Source: Amycolatopsis decaplanina DSM 44594
Lineage (GTDB): Bacteria > Actinomycetota > Actinomycetes > Mycobacteriales > Pseudonocardiaceae
NCBI RefSeq assembly: GCF_000342005.1
Contig: NZ_AOHO01000048.1
Coordinates: 62,001-126,000, forward strand
DNA: 64,000 bases
Direction: 5' to 3'
Below are positions 1-8,387 of this stretch, one piece after another. Numbering within the stretch: position 1 is the stretch's first letter; every line of letters begins with the position of its first letter. The position numbers and the translations under genes were made by a program. The notes under the pieces were generated by a model, which was not told where the DNA came from, did no database searches, and saw nothing but the letters and a program-made list of their open reading frames with translations.

Positions 1-323
1 TGGTTGTCTTCGACGAACACGGTGACGGCGCGTTCACGGCTGATGAGATCGCCGCACTGCACCCGCCAGACCAGCTGTCCGCCTTCGTAACGGCGCACAC
101 TCGCGGTACGGGGGTCGACCGGGGCGGAAGGAGAGACCGGACGGTTGGCGCCGGGGGCGACGGCGACCGCCTGCTGACCGGGGGGTGCGGCCGCACGCAG
201 GTGGCGCGTCGCCATACCGGGCCGTCCCGCGGTGATGGAGCCTGTTGCGATCGAGTCCACGAACTCCACTGGCTCTTCTCCGCTCTCTCGTTCCACGTCG
301 TCTTCGTATCCGCGTGTCCGCAC
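1..323 (-). CDS. Hypothetical protein, C-terminus cut off by window edge
   Basis: This leftward open frame starts at a GTG at 323 and runs off the left edge after 107 codons. The product is polar and low in complexity, rich in Ala, Pro and Arg. It contains the segment RRYEGGQLVWRVQCGDLISR near the visible end, which looks like a folded strand-rich piece. I recognise no family. It diverges from the XRE/TPR regulator at 588, so the two may share a promoter region. The frame was chosen because it stays open to the edge with codon bias matching its neighbours; the competing frame on this strand is Arg-rich and looks like a shadow. An in-frame GTG further in (about 269) is a possible alternative start. 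Confidence 0.45.
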   Translation of the reverse strand, partial: MRTRGYEDDVERESGEEPVEFVDSIATGSITAGRPGMATRHLRAAAPPGQQAVAVAPGANRPVSPSAPVDPRTASVRRYEGGQLVWRVQCGDLISRERAVTVFVEDN

Positions 324-587
324 CTGTAGGGGGTTCGGAGACTTGGTAGCTCTCCGTGATCGCTGCCGGTGGCTGGCCGGTCACGGAGATCTGACAACTA
401 CAGTGATGTGAAACCGGGTGCGATAGAAGGTCGAACCGCCGTCATAGCGGTGACCGGACGGGGTTTCACGGTAAGCGGTCAAACGACTTCTGCCGGGCCG
501 ATCACGACGGGCGATCCGGTGTTTCGCACGGTTGAATAGGTGTGCCTACGCTGTTTCTCGACCCCAACGGAACTGTGAGGGGGCGCA

Positions 588-1991
588 ATGGACGCCAGTA
601 TCGGTGGCGGCGCTGTCGCCGGCTCGGACGCTTCGAGCCGCCAGAGTCACCCCGTGCCGCCGGATGCCTGGGAGCAGCCGGAGATGCGAGCCGCACTGGC
701 CACACGGGAGATCTCCTCCGTGTACCGGCTGTTGCGCAAGCACGGTGTTTCGCAGCGCCAGATCGCCGCGATGACCGGCCAGTCGCAGTCCGAGGTGTCC
801 GAGATCCTCAAGGGTCGCCAGGTGATGGCGTACGACGTGCTCACCCGCATCGCTGACGGCCTTGGTGTCCCCCGGGGATACATGGGTCTCGCCTATGACG
901 AGGCGACAGCGATAAAGGTCGTCGGCGCTGCCGACGGCCAGCAGGCGGAGGAGGACGAGTCCGTGAAGCGACGGAGGTTCCTCGCACACGCCGCCCAGGT
1001 CACGATGGGTGCGGCGGTGTTCGGTCCGGAATCGGGTACGTGGTCGGCGGGCCCCGCGAAGACGCCCGCCCCCGGGCGGATCGGCATGACCGACGTACGC
1101 CAGGTGGAAGCCGCGACCAGAGCGCTCCGGTCCCTCGATTACCAGTACGGCGGCGGTTTCTGCCGCGACGCCGTGGTCGCGCAGCTGTCTTGGGGACAGC
1201 AGATGCTCGAGTCCAACGGCACCGAGATGGTCAAGAACCGCCTGTACGTCGAGCTCGCCGACCTGCACAGCCTCGCGGGCTGGACCTCCTTCGACACCGG
1301 CCTCATGGATTCCGCGCGCGGCCACTTCGCAAACGCGCTGGACCTGGCCAAACAGGGCGACAACCACCCGCTGGTCGCCAACGTCCTCTACCGGATGGGC
1401 CGTGTCTACCTGCACCAGGACGCGCCCAACGACGCGCTGAAACTGTTCCAGCTCGGCCAGATCGCCGCCCAGGAATCGGGCTCGGAGCTGGCGGTCGCCG
1501 TGCTCTGCGCCAACGAGGCGTGGGCGTACGCGATGATGGGCAACGAGGCACAGGCCGTGAAGCTGCTCGGCCGCAGCAAGGACGAGTTCGCCCGCGCCAA
1601 CCTGGCCGAGGCCGAATCGTGGGTCAAGTTCTTCACCGAGACCGACGTCTACGCCATGATCGGCACCGTGCACACCGTGCTCGCCGCGAAGAACGCCGAG
1701 CACACCAAGTACGCGATCCCGGCGCTGAGCAAGGCCGTCGAGTCCTACACCGACGACATGGCCCGCAGCAAGACGTTCATGCTCAGCGCACTGGCCACGA
1801 ATCACCTGCTCGAAGGCGATCTCGACCATGGCGCCAAGGTGGGTTCGAAGGCCGTCGACTGTGCCGAGGGCATCAAGTCGGAGCGGGTGAAGGACCGGAT
1901 GCGGCCGCTGCAGGTCGAGGCGGAACGCCGCCGGAACAACGCCGACGCCCGTGACCTCGCAGACCGCCTCAATTCCTTCTACGCCGCCTGA
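588..1991 (+). CDS. XRE-family HTH regulator with C-terminal TPR-like repeats
   Basis: The product is 467 aa and probably a cytoplasmic transcriptional regulator. Residues about 40-100 form a helix-turn-helix (SQRQIAAMTGQSQSEVSEIL), followed by a linker. From about residue 165 to the end there are helical repeats (LADLHSLAGWTSFDTGLMDSA, VLYRMGRVYLHQDAPNDALK) typical of TPR sensor modules. The fold is like NsdA and other actinomycete HTH-TPR regulators, but the ligand is unknown. The ATG has a clear ribosome site (GAGGGGG, 4 nt upstream). The next gene, an APH-type kinase, starts 41 bp inside this gene's 3' end, so the two are translationally linked. The family is assigned with good confidence; the target genes are unknown. 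Confidence 0.85.
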   Translation: MDASIGGGAVAGSDASSRQSHPVPPDAWEQPEMRAALATREISSVYRLLRKHGVSQRQIAAMTGQSQSEVSEILKGRQVMAYDVLTRIADGLGVPRGYMGLAYDEATAIKVVGAADGQQAEEDESVKRRRFLAHAAQVTMGAAVFGPESGTWSAGPAKTPAPGRIGMTDVRQVEAATRALRSLDYQYGGGFCRDAVVAQLSWGQQMLESNGTEMVKNRLYVELADLHSLAGWTSFDTGLMDSARGHFANALDLAKQGDNHPLVANVLYRMGRVYLHQDAPNDALKLFQLGQIAAQESGSELAVAVLCANEAWAYAMMGNEAQAVKLLGRSKDEFARANLAEAESWVKFFTETDVYAMIGTVHTVLAAKNAEHTKYAIPALSKAVESYTDDMARSKTFMLSALATNHLLEGDLDHGAKVGSKAVDCAEGIKSERVKDRMRPLQVEAERRRNNADARDLADRLNSFYAA

Positions 1992-2889
1992 ACCGACCGG
2001 ATCGGGCGGCCGGTTCACACCCGGCATACTGCGTGACGCCCTCGAGCGGACGTGCGAAGTGCTGGGCGTGGACCCCGAAGGCGCCCGGCTGCTGAGGTTC
2101 ACCAACAACGCCGTCTACGAGCTGGCGAGCGCGCCGTTCGTCGTCCGGATCGTCGGTTCCACCCTGCTGCGGCACCGCGTCGGCACGGTCGTGCGGGTCG
2201 CGCGGCATTTCGAACGGCACGATGTGCCCGCCATCCGCCTGGTCCCCGGCCTCGACCAGCCGCTGCCGGTCGGCGAGCATCTCGTGACGGTCTGGTGGAA
2301 GGTGCCAGAGGCCGGCCGGAAGGCGAAGTCGGCCGACCTCGCCGTGCTGCTGCGCCGGGTCCACGCGCTCGAGCCGCCCGAGGGGCTCGCCGATTGGGCG
2401 CCGCTCGACGCGGTCCGCGCCCGGGTTTCGGACGCGGAGGAGCTGAACGAGGGCGACCGGCGCTTCCTGCTCGAACGCTGCGCCGAGGTCGAAGCCGCGC
2501 TCGCGAACCTCGACTTCCCCCTGCCCCGGGGCCTGGTCCACGGGGACGCGTACACCGGGAATGTGATTCCGGGTCCGGACGGGCCGGTGCTGTGCGATTT
2601 CGATTCGTCTTGTGTCGGGCCGCCGGAATGGGATCTCACGCCGCTCGCCGTCGGCCATGAACGGTTCGGTGATCCACCTGCTCGTTATCGAGTGTTCGCC
2701 GAGCGGTACGGATTCGACGTGACCACGTGGTCCGGGTTCCCGGTACTGCGTGCCATCCGTGAACTGAAGCTCACCACGAGTGTTCTCCCGATTCTCCGCA
2801 GTCATCCCAGCGTACGGGATGAACTGCGGAAACGGTTGGACGATCTTCGGAACGGACGCACCGGAGCCCGCTGGAACCGGTATCGGTGA
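1951..2889 (+). CDS. Phosphotransferase (APH-family kinase)
   Basis: The product is 312 aa with the aminoglycoside-phosphotransferase/choline-kinase fold. The catalytic loop LVHGDAYTGNVI carries the Brenner Asp and metal-binding Asn, and CDFDSS supplies the DFG-like Asp. Total length is usual for the family. The substrate cannot be read from sequence; such genes are often annotated as aminoglycoside phosphotransferase without evidence of resistance activity. The GTG start lies 41 bp inside the upstream regulator gene. A downstream start is possible, because the first 20 residues are Pro/Thr/Ser rich and not conserved-looking. Co-transcription with the XRE/TPR regulator suggests a shared physiological role, but this is inference. 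Confidence 0.82.
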   Translation: MTSQTASIPSTPPEPTGSGGRFTPGILRDALERTCEVLGVDPEGARLLRFTNNAVYELASAPFVVRIVGSTLLRHRVGTVVRVARHFERHDVPAIRLVPGLDQPLPVGEHLVTVWWKVPEAGRKAKSADLAVLLRRVHALEPPEGLADWAPLDAVRARVSDAEELNEGDRRFLLERCAEVEAALANLDFPLPRGLVHGDAYTGNVIPGPDGPVLCDFDSSCVGPPEWDLTPLAVGHERFGDPPARYRVFAERYGFDVTTWSGFPVLRAIRELKLTTSVLPILRSHPSVRDELRKRLDDLRNGRTGARWNRYR

Positions 2890-2907
2890 CCAGTCCGGAC
2901 AGGCATC

Positions 2908-2917
2908 TGCACGTGCA
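2908..2917. repeat. TGCACGTGCA palindrome, copy 1 of a shared 15-mer
   Basis: The 15-mer GCATCTGCACGTGCA at 2903-2917 contains a perfect 10-bp palindrome and recurs exactly at 30973-30987, with TTCG following at similar distance in both places. Here it lies in the gap between two convergent gene ends. It could be an operator for an unseen transcript or a conserved structural element. I see no gene in 2890-3100. Confidence 0.5.
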
Positions 2918-3100
2918 TTCGCCGATGACGAATGACCGTTCGTCGCTTGTCCGAATTCGTCGATCAAGCGGTGACAAATTCGTCCGGGCTAATCACTTCT
3001 CTCGGCCTAATACTCCCCCGAATGTGCAACTTGCAGCTACGCTGTGTTATTAGGCTCGGCGAGTTCACCCGATCGCTCTGCGTCGACCGGTGCTGTCGGG

Positions 3101-5176
3101 TCAGAGCTGTTCCAATCGTGTACGCAGAGCGTCAGCCTCCGGACGGCCGAGACCGACGAGGATGGGCAACGCCCGGTCGTAGTACCGCCTGGCCTCGTCG
3201 GATTTTCCTTCCGCTTCGGCGATCTCGCCGAAGGCGGACAGCGCCCTGGCCACCTCGAACCTCGACCCGCTGGCCTCCATGGTGGCCAGCGACGCTTCGA
3301 GTTCGGTGCGCGCGGCGGCGAGATCTCCGGTCGCGATGAGGGCGCGGCCGAGTTCGGTCCGGGCGCGGGCCACGTTGTAGGGGTCGGCGGCCAAGACCTC
3401 GCGAGCCCGGGTGAGGTGCTCGATCGCGGGTTCCGCCCGCCCGGCCCGGAGCTGGGTCGAGCCGAGGTTGATCAGCGCGAGCCCGATGTCGTGCGTGCGG
3501 TTCTGGCGTTCGCTCAGCCGGTGATCGTCGGTGAACCACTTCACCGCGTCTTCGAGCCTGCCCTGTGCCAGCGCGACCAGGCCGAGACCTTCCACCGACC
3601 GGATCTCGACGACCTCGTTCCCGGCCCTCCGCGCGGCTTCGCGACCCGCCTCGTAATGCGCGACGGCTTCGTCGTACCGGCCGGTGCCGCGGCAGGCGGC
3701 TCCGCTGCGGTTGTGCATCAGGGCCTCCGCGGAGGCGTTGCCCCACGCCCGTGCGCAGCGCACGCCGGCCTGACTCACCTTCAGGAAGTCCGGATAGTGC
3801 TTGCGCAGCAGGAAGAGCGGCCACATCGCGGCGGCGAGCTGCCAGCCGAGCTCGGGCAGTTGCCACGCTTCGGCGGTCTCGACGGCGGCGATGAGGTTCT
3901 CGCGTTCCAGTTCGAGCCAGGCGAGTTCCTCCTCGGAGGACTCGAACGACGTCGGCGTCGGCGGCCGGTATTCGTAGCGGTACGGGATCGGGTCCTGGTC
4001 GGGGACCGTCATGACGGTGGCCGCGGAGGCCGTGAACAGGTACCACTCGAGCATGCGGCGCACCGCGATGTCGCGGTCGTACTCGTTGCCCGCCGTCTTC
4101 TCCTTGGCGTGCAGCCGCGCGAGGTCGTGGAAGGTGTACCGGTCGTCGCCGCGGTCGATCAGCAGGCCGACGTCGACGAGCTGGTCCAGCAGGTCGTCGG
4201 CGACCTCTTCGCGGACGGCGATCGACGCGGCCGCCACGCCGACGCCGAAGTCGGGTCCGGGATGCAGGCCGAGTGCCGCGTACAGCGCGGCCGCGTCCGA
4301 GGGGAGTTCGTCGTAGGACAGGTTGAAACTGGCTTCCACCGATTGCGCCTCTTTCGTCGAGAGCGTGGCCAGTCGACGATATTCCTTCCCCAGCTCGGTG
4401 GCGATCTTCTCCAGCGACATCTTCGGCCGTCCGGCGAGCCTGGCGCTGACCGTGGTGAGAGCGATCGGCAGGCCGCCGCACAGTTCGGCGATGGCCCGCG
4501 CCTGAGCTGCTTCGGCGTCGACCCGCTCCGCGCCGACCGCGCGACCCAGCAGTTCGGCGCTGTGCGCGGAACCGAAGGGGGCCAGCTCGATCAGCCGCGC
4601 GCGATGTTCGGTCTGGAGCCTGCCCAGACGGCGCCTCGAAGTCACGATCACGAGGCTTTTCCCGCCGGCGGGCAGCAGGGGCAGCACCTGTTCGGTCGAC
4701 CCGGCGTTGTCGAGCAGTACGAGCAAAGGCCGGTCGGCGGTGGTCGTGCGGTAGAGGGCGGTGAGCTCCTCGACGTCCGCGGGCAACCCCTCCGGCGGGA
4801 CGCCCAAGGCGCGGAGGAACCGGCCGAGCGCTTCGCCGGCGGAGAGCGGGCCGTTGGTGCTGAACCCGCCGAGATCCGCCCAGAGGTGCCCGTCCGGGAA
4901 CCGGTCGCCGAGGTGATGGGCCCACGCGGTGGCCAGCGCCGTCTTCCCGATCCCGCCCTGGCCGCTGATCAGGTGCACCGCCGGTCCGTCGGTGTCCTCC
5001 CGCGTCAGCAGCTTCTCGAGCAGCGCGAGCTCGGCCGTGCGATTGGTGAAATGAGCGGGTGCGGGCGGGAGCTGACGTGGGCCCGAACTCACCTGCCTGG
5101 TGAGCTTCACCGCCGATCGCTGGCGCGGTACCTGTGGCGTGCTGACTTCACTTTCACCCGGCAACGGGCCGCCCAT
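3101..5176 (-). CDS. STAND NB-ARC ATPase with TPR repeats, AfsR-like without SARP domain
   Basis: The product is 691 aa. Walker A is GQGGIGKT at residues 72-79, Walker B is in PLLVLLDNAG, and the NB-ARC hallmark GLPIAL follows. A winged-helix-like region comes next, then tetratricopeptide repeats to the C-terminus (ALINLGSTQLRAGRAEPAIE and later units). Proteins of the AfsR/SARP class carry an N-terminal DNA-binding domain; here only about 40 disordered residues precede the ATPase, so the output domain is missing or supplied in trans. The start was placed at ATG 5176 because AGAGGGG sits 7 nt upstream. An in-frame ATG at 5221 has no such site, and longer versions would overlap the divergent reductase gene. 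Likely an ATP-switched signalling scaffold; its partner is unknown. Confidence 0.85.
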   Translation of the reverse strand: MGGPLPGESEVSTPQVPRQRSAVKLTRQVSSGPRQLPPAPAHFTNRTAELALLEKLLTREDTDGPAVHLISGQGGIGKTALATAWAHHLGDRFPDGHLWADLGGFSTNGPLSAGEALGRFLRALGVPPEGLPADVEELTALYRTTTADRPLLVLLDNAGSTEQVLPLLPAGGKSLVIVTSRRRLGRLQTEHRARLIELAPFGSAHSAELLGRAVGAERVDAEAAQARAIAELCGGLPIALTTVSARLAGRPKMSLEKIATELGKEYRRLATLSTKEAQSVEASFNLSYDELPSDAAALYAALGLHPGPDFGVGVAAASIAVREEVADDLLDQLVDVGLLIDRGDDRYTFHDLARLHAKEKTAGNEYDRDIAVRRMLEWYLFTASAATVMTVPDQDPIPYRYEYRPPTPTSFESSEEELAWLELERENLIAAVETAEAWQLPELGWQLAAAMWPLFLLRKHYPDFLKVSQAGVRCARAWGNASAEALMHNRSGAACRGTGRYDEAVAHYEAGREAARRAGNEVVEIRSVEGLGLVALAQGRLEDAVKWFTDDHRLSERQNRTHDIGLALINLGSTQLRAGRAEPAIEHLTRAREVLAADPYNVARARTELGRALIATGDLAAARTELEASLATMEASGSRFEVARALSAFGEIAEAEGKSDEARRYYDRALPILVGLGRPEADALRTRLEQL

Positions 5177-5389
5177 CGACCATCCCCTCTTCGGGTTAAC
5201 CCCAACGAACGCGTAGAGCATCCCGGTGGAGATCCGAGGAGGACAGCGAAATCGGCCAAATGCGGCCGGATGGAGCAAGGCGTGTAACAGCTCCCGAAGA
5301 ATTCGCGGCCGTGATGTCGAGACCCGCGCGACGGCTTCGTCCCCGGGGCGAACGCGGCCGGAGTGGCCGCGCGAACCGGAGGGACGGAC

Positions 5390-5956
5390 ATGCGCAAGCT
5401 CATCGTTCAGCAGTGGGTCACCGTCGACAACATCGCCGCGGAGAAGGACGGCGGGCTCGGCTTCGTCTCGGGGGAGCCCTTTTCCGAGAAGACCGAGCCG
5501 GCGTTCAAGGCGAGCGTGATGGGGCTCATCGATTCGGTCGACACGATGATCCTCGGCGCGAACACCTATGCCATGTCCAAGGACTACTGGCCGCACGCCG
5601 AAGAGCAGGGCGAGTACGGCGAGAAGCTCAACAACCTCGCCAAGTTCGTCGCCTCGTCCAAGCTGGAAACCGCCCCGTGGGGCGACTTTCCCGCCGCGAC
5701 CATCACGCGCGACCCGGCCGCCACCATCCGTGAGCTCAAGGAACAGAGCGGCAAGGACCTGTGGCTGTGGGGGAGCTTGACGCTCATGCGCTCCATGCTG
5801 GACGCCGGTCTCGTCGACGAGGTCCGGATGATGGTCTGCCCGGTGTCACGCGGCGAGGGAACGCGCGTTTTCCACGACCGGCGCGACCTGAAGCCGGTCG
5901 AGGCCACCGCGTTCGGCAACGGCATCGTCCTTCTGCGCTACGCGGTCGAGAACTAG
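5390..5956 (+). CDS. Dihydrofolate reductase-family protein (RibD C-terminal-like)
   Basis: The product is 188 aa with the RibD-C/DHFR-like fold seen in many actinomycete NADPH reductases of unknown substrate. Visible elements are the N-terminal strand RKLIVQQWVTVDNIAAE, the segment MILGANTYAMSKDYWP, and the nucleotide-binding WLWGSLTLMRSMLDAGLVDEV. The ATG at 5390 is preceded by GGAGGGA five nucleotides upstream, which decides against the upstream in-frame start at 5363. The gene is divergent from the STAND ATPase and its last four bases overlap the convergent CopD gene. The true substrate is unknown, and folate activity should not be assumed, because these proteins usually differ from FolA. 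Confidence 0.82.
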   Translation: MRKLIVQQWVTVDNIAAEKDGGLGFVSGEPFSEKTEPAFKASVMGLIDSVDTMILGANTYAMSKDYWPHAEEQGEYGEKLNNLAKFVASSKLETAPWGDFPAATITRDPAATIRELKEQSGKDLWLWGSLTLMRSMLDAGLVDEVRMMVCPVSRGEGTRVFHDRRDLKPVEATAFGNGIVLLRYAVEN

Positions 5957-6984
5957 GTCGTCGGGACGACCGGGGCTCGCGTGAGGACGACGGCGAAGCC
6001 GAACGCGAGCCCCATCACGGTCAGTTCCAGCGTCGCCCACGCGGCCAGCGCCGTGCGGTTGTGCCGGATGATCCGCGGCATCAGCTTCCACCGCGTGTAG
6101 GCGCCGAGGCCCGCGATCACGCCGGTGCACAACAGCTTCAGCAGCACCAACTGCCCGTACGGCGTGGTGAAGACGCCTTCCCAGAAACCCAGCGACGGGT
6201 TGAGCGAGATCTCGATCAGCCCGTTGAACAGCCCGGTCGCCGCGCCGAGGATCAGGCACAGCGTCGCCAGTTTGGAGAACCGCGGCAGCGCGTGCGCCAG
6301 CAGTGTCCGGTTCCCGACGAGCAGCACCGCCATCGCGCCGAGCCCGCCGGTCCAGGCGACGGCGCTCATCACGTGCAGTTCCATCGAGATCATCGTGTAG
6401 TCGTGGTAGTTCCAGTTCGACGCGTGCCCGGTGACCGGCAGCGGCAGCAGCGCGAACAGGCCCAGCCCGACGCGGACCTCGGCGGGCACCTTCTCGCCGT
6501 GTTTCAGCGTGAGGACGCCGAGCCCCGCGTGCAGCAGGGCCAGCACCGCGACGATCAGCAGCGCCTTCCCGGCGCCGACGTCGGCGATGTAGCTCCCGAC
6601 GTCCGACATCGACAGCGTGCTGGAACCCGGCCGGTATTCGGCGGTCTGCAGGATCAGCGCGACGAGCGCGGTGGTCGCCCAGACCAGCGCGGCCGCGACA
6701 CTCGCCGGCCGCGCGATCCGCATGATCGGCTCGGAGAGTTTCGGCCGGTCGTAGCCGACCAGTACCGAAAGCAGCGCCAGCCCGATCGTGGCGACCGCCG
6801 AGATGTCCAGCAGCACCCGCACGATCGGGATCGAGACCGAGACCACCTCGCTGACCTGCGCGACCCCCGGCACCGGGGCGGTGGCCGTCAGCGCGACACC
6901 GATCAGGGCGCCGACGATCCCCGCCGTCACCACGCAGAACAGGACGGCGACGCGGGCGCGTGAGGTGGTCTCGGCCTGTGTCAT
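5953..6984 (-). CDS. copD: Copper resistance protein CopD-family membrane protein
   Basis: The product is 343 aa, almost entirely hydrophobic, with about eight or nine predicted membrane segments and a C-terminal CopD domain. His and Met residues in NWNYHDYTMISMELHVMSA are candidate copper ligands near the membrane surface. CopD proteins are thought to move copper across the inner membrane together with periplasmic or extracellular CopC. The start ATG overlaps the stop of copC by four bases (ATGA), giving tight translational coupling. The gene order ycnI-copC-copD is the usual actinobacterial arrangement. Function is assigned from family and context. Confidence 0.85.
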   Translation of the reverse strand: MTQAETTSRARVAVLFCVVTAGIVGALIGVALTATAPVPGVAQVSEVVSVSIPIVRVLLDISAVATIGLALLSVLVGYDRPKLSEPIMRIARPASVAAALVWATTALVALILQTAEYRPGSSTLSMSDVGSYIADVGAGKALLIVAVLALLHAGLGVLTLKHGEKVPAEVRVGLGLFALLPLPVTGHASNWNYHDYTMISMELHVMSAVAWTGGLGAMAVLLVGNRTLLAHALPRFSKLATLCLILGAATGLFNGLIEISLNPSLGFWEGVFTTPYGQLVLLKLLCTGVIAGLGAYTRWKLMPRIIRHNRTALAAWATLELTVMGLAFGFAVVLTRAPVVPTT

Positions 6985-7544
6985 GAGCCGCTCTTCTCCT
7001 TGTCACCCGCGCCGGTGCGCAGTGCGACGGTCAGTCCGACGGCGAGCAGCACGACGGCGCCCGCGATCCATACCCAGATCGGCACCCCGGACGAGCCTTC
7101 GCCGCCGGTCGCCGGAGTGGTCTCGGCCTGGCCCGCGTTGCCGCGCGCGGCGTCGCCGCTCGCCGGGGTCCCGGTGCCCGCGGCGGTGAGGGTGAACGGC
7201 ACCTCACCGGTCACGGCGTGCCCGTCCGCGGACAGGATCCGGTAGCCGATCTTGTACTCGCCCGCCGGGCCGAGTGGCCGCAGCGGCACGGACACGACGC
7301 TGTCGCGGACTTCGACCTGGCCTTCGGCCCACTGGCCGCCGCCCGGTCCGATGACCGCGATCTGGTTGACGTTCGCGTTCTGGACGTATTGGTCGAACGT
7401 GAGCGTGATCTTCGCGGGTCCGGCGGCGATCGAAGCGCCCTTCGCCGGGTCCGAGGAGATCAGGACGTTGTGCGCCAGCGCCGGGGTGGCCGTGGCGAGC
7501 CAAGCCACCCCGGTGATCGCCAGCGCGACGATCGCTTTACGCAT
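6981..7544 (-). CDS. copC: CopC-domain secreted, membrane-anchored copper-binding protein
   Basis: The product is 187 aa. A signal peptide (MRKAIVALAITGVAWLATATPALA) is followed directly by HNVLISSDPAKGA, so the mature protein starts with the N-terminal His that CopC uses as a copper ligand. The CopC beta-sandwich follows, including YRILSADGHAVTGEVPFTL with the second conserved His. A Gly/Thr-rich linker then leads to one C-terminal membrane helix (VPIWVWIAGAVVLLAVGL) and a charged tail. It starts immediately after the ycnI stop codon, with no gap, and overlaps copD by four bases. It probably presents Cu(II) to CopD at the outer membrane face. Confidence 0.88.
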   Translation of the reverse strand: MRKAIVALAITGVAWLATATPALAHNVLISSDPAKGASIAAGPAKITLTFDQYVQNANVNQIAVIGPGGGQWAEGQVEVRDSVVSVPLRPLGPAGEYKIGYRILSADGHAVTGEVPFTLTAAGTGTPASGDAARGNAGQAETTPATGGEGSSGVPIWVWIAGAVVLLAVGLTVALRTGAGDKEKSGS

Positions 7545-8318
7545 TTACTCGGTTCCCTTGGTGTCGCTCTTGCTGGAAGCGGCGGTGGCACGGCGGGCGC
7601 GCAGGGTGGCACCGGCGCCGACGCCGAGGCCGAGCGCGCCGACGACCAGGCCGGCGCCGCCGAGCCAGCGGGCGGTGTTGTCGGAGGAGGACGACGCGGC
7701 GTGCGAGTCGTCCGAGTCCTTCGCGTCGGTGCCGTGGGCACCGCCGTGCCCGTCACCGCTCTTCTCGGCGAGCTTCACGCTCGGCGCGGGGTGTTCCGGC
7801 TCCTCACCGGAGGCCGGGGTCGGCTGGTTCCACTCGACGACCTTGCCGTTCTCGTAGGTCTGGGTGGCCGGGAACTCGATCGCGTCGACATTGGTCGGGA
7901 ACTGGCCCGCGCTGATCTGGAACTCCTGGAACTCGGTCGAACCGGCGGCGATCTTGGTGCCGGGCTCCGCGGTCCAGGAGACCAAGGTGGCGGCCTCGGT
8001 GATCTGCGTGCCGGAGGCGGTGGTCACCGGTGCGGGCAGCTTGGACTTGACGACCTCGGCCTTCCAGCCGGGGATCGGCTTGGTGCGCACGGAGCTGAGC
8101 GCGTACTCCGGCTTGAGGGTGATCTCGACCTTGACCGTGCCGGCGTCCTTCTCCTCGTTGGGGACACGGAAGAAGATCGACCCGTAGCCGCCCTTCGAGG
8201 GCTGGGGGCCGTAGACGTTGGCGGTGACGTGGGCCGAGGCGACCCCGGCGGACAGCAGACCGGCGATACCGACTGTCGCGGCCAGGAAACCGGCGCGCTT
8301 GAAGACGTGCTTGGACAC
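7545..8318 (-). CDS. ycnI: YcnI-family (DUF1775) copper-binding protein
   Basis: The product is 257 aa. The signal peptide ends ...GVASA and the mature chain starts with HVTANVYGPQPSKGGYG, the DUF1775 signature in which the N-terminal His binds copper. The domain covers about residues 30-165, then an acidic/His-containing linker (GDGHGGAHGTDAKDSDDSHA) and a C-terminal membrane helix with an Arg-rich tail. YcnI homologues bind Cu(II) and act with CopC/CopD-type partners. The His/Asp-rich linker may add weak metal sites (inference). The downstream copC start codon follows the stop directly. Confidence 0.88.
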   Translation of the reverse strand: MSKHVFKRAGFLAATVGIAGLLSAGVASAHVTANVYGPQPSKGGYGSIFFRVPNEEKDAGTVKVEITLKPEYALSSVRTKPIPGWKAEVVKSKLPAPVTTASGTQITEAATLVSWTAEPGTKIAAGSTEFQEFQISAGQFPTNVDAIEFPATQTYENGKVVEWNQPTPASGEEPEHPAPSVKLAEKSGDGHGGAHGTDAKDSDDSHAASSSSDNTARWLGGAGLVVGALGLGVGAGATLRARRATAASSKSDTKGTE

Positions 8319-8387
8319 GAAAACTCCTGAACGTGAGTGAAACGGCGGGTTCGGGGACCTCGCCGGAGTACGGGGACGATCTGGGGT

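Noticed and set aside
34..384. A 116-codon Arg-rich minus-strand frame at the left edge
   Set aside because: A different minus-strand frame stays open to the edge with normal composition; this one is Arg/Pro-dominated.
1951..2889. Calling the APH-family protein an aminoglycoside resistance enzyme
   Set aside because: Only the fold motifs are visible; nothing shows the substrate, and most such actinomycete proteins are not proven resistance genes.
3044..5287. A 747-codon plus-strand open frame opposite the STAND ATPase
   Set aside because: The minus strand encodes an intact Walker A, NB-ARC and TPR protein; the plus frame has shadow composition only.
5390..5956. Calling the reductase a true dihydrofolate reductase (folA)
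   Set aside because: The sequence fits the RibD-C/DHFR-like group of unknown substrate and lacks the typical FolA N-terminus.
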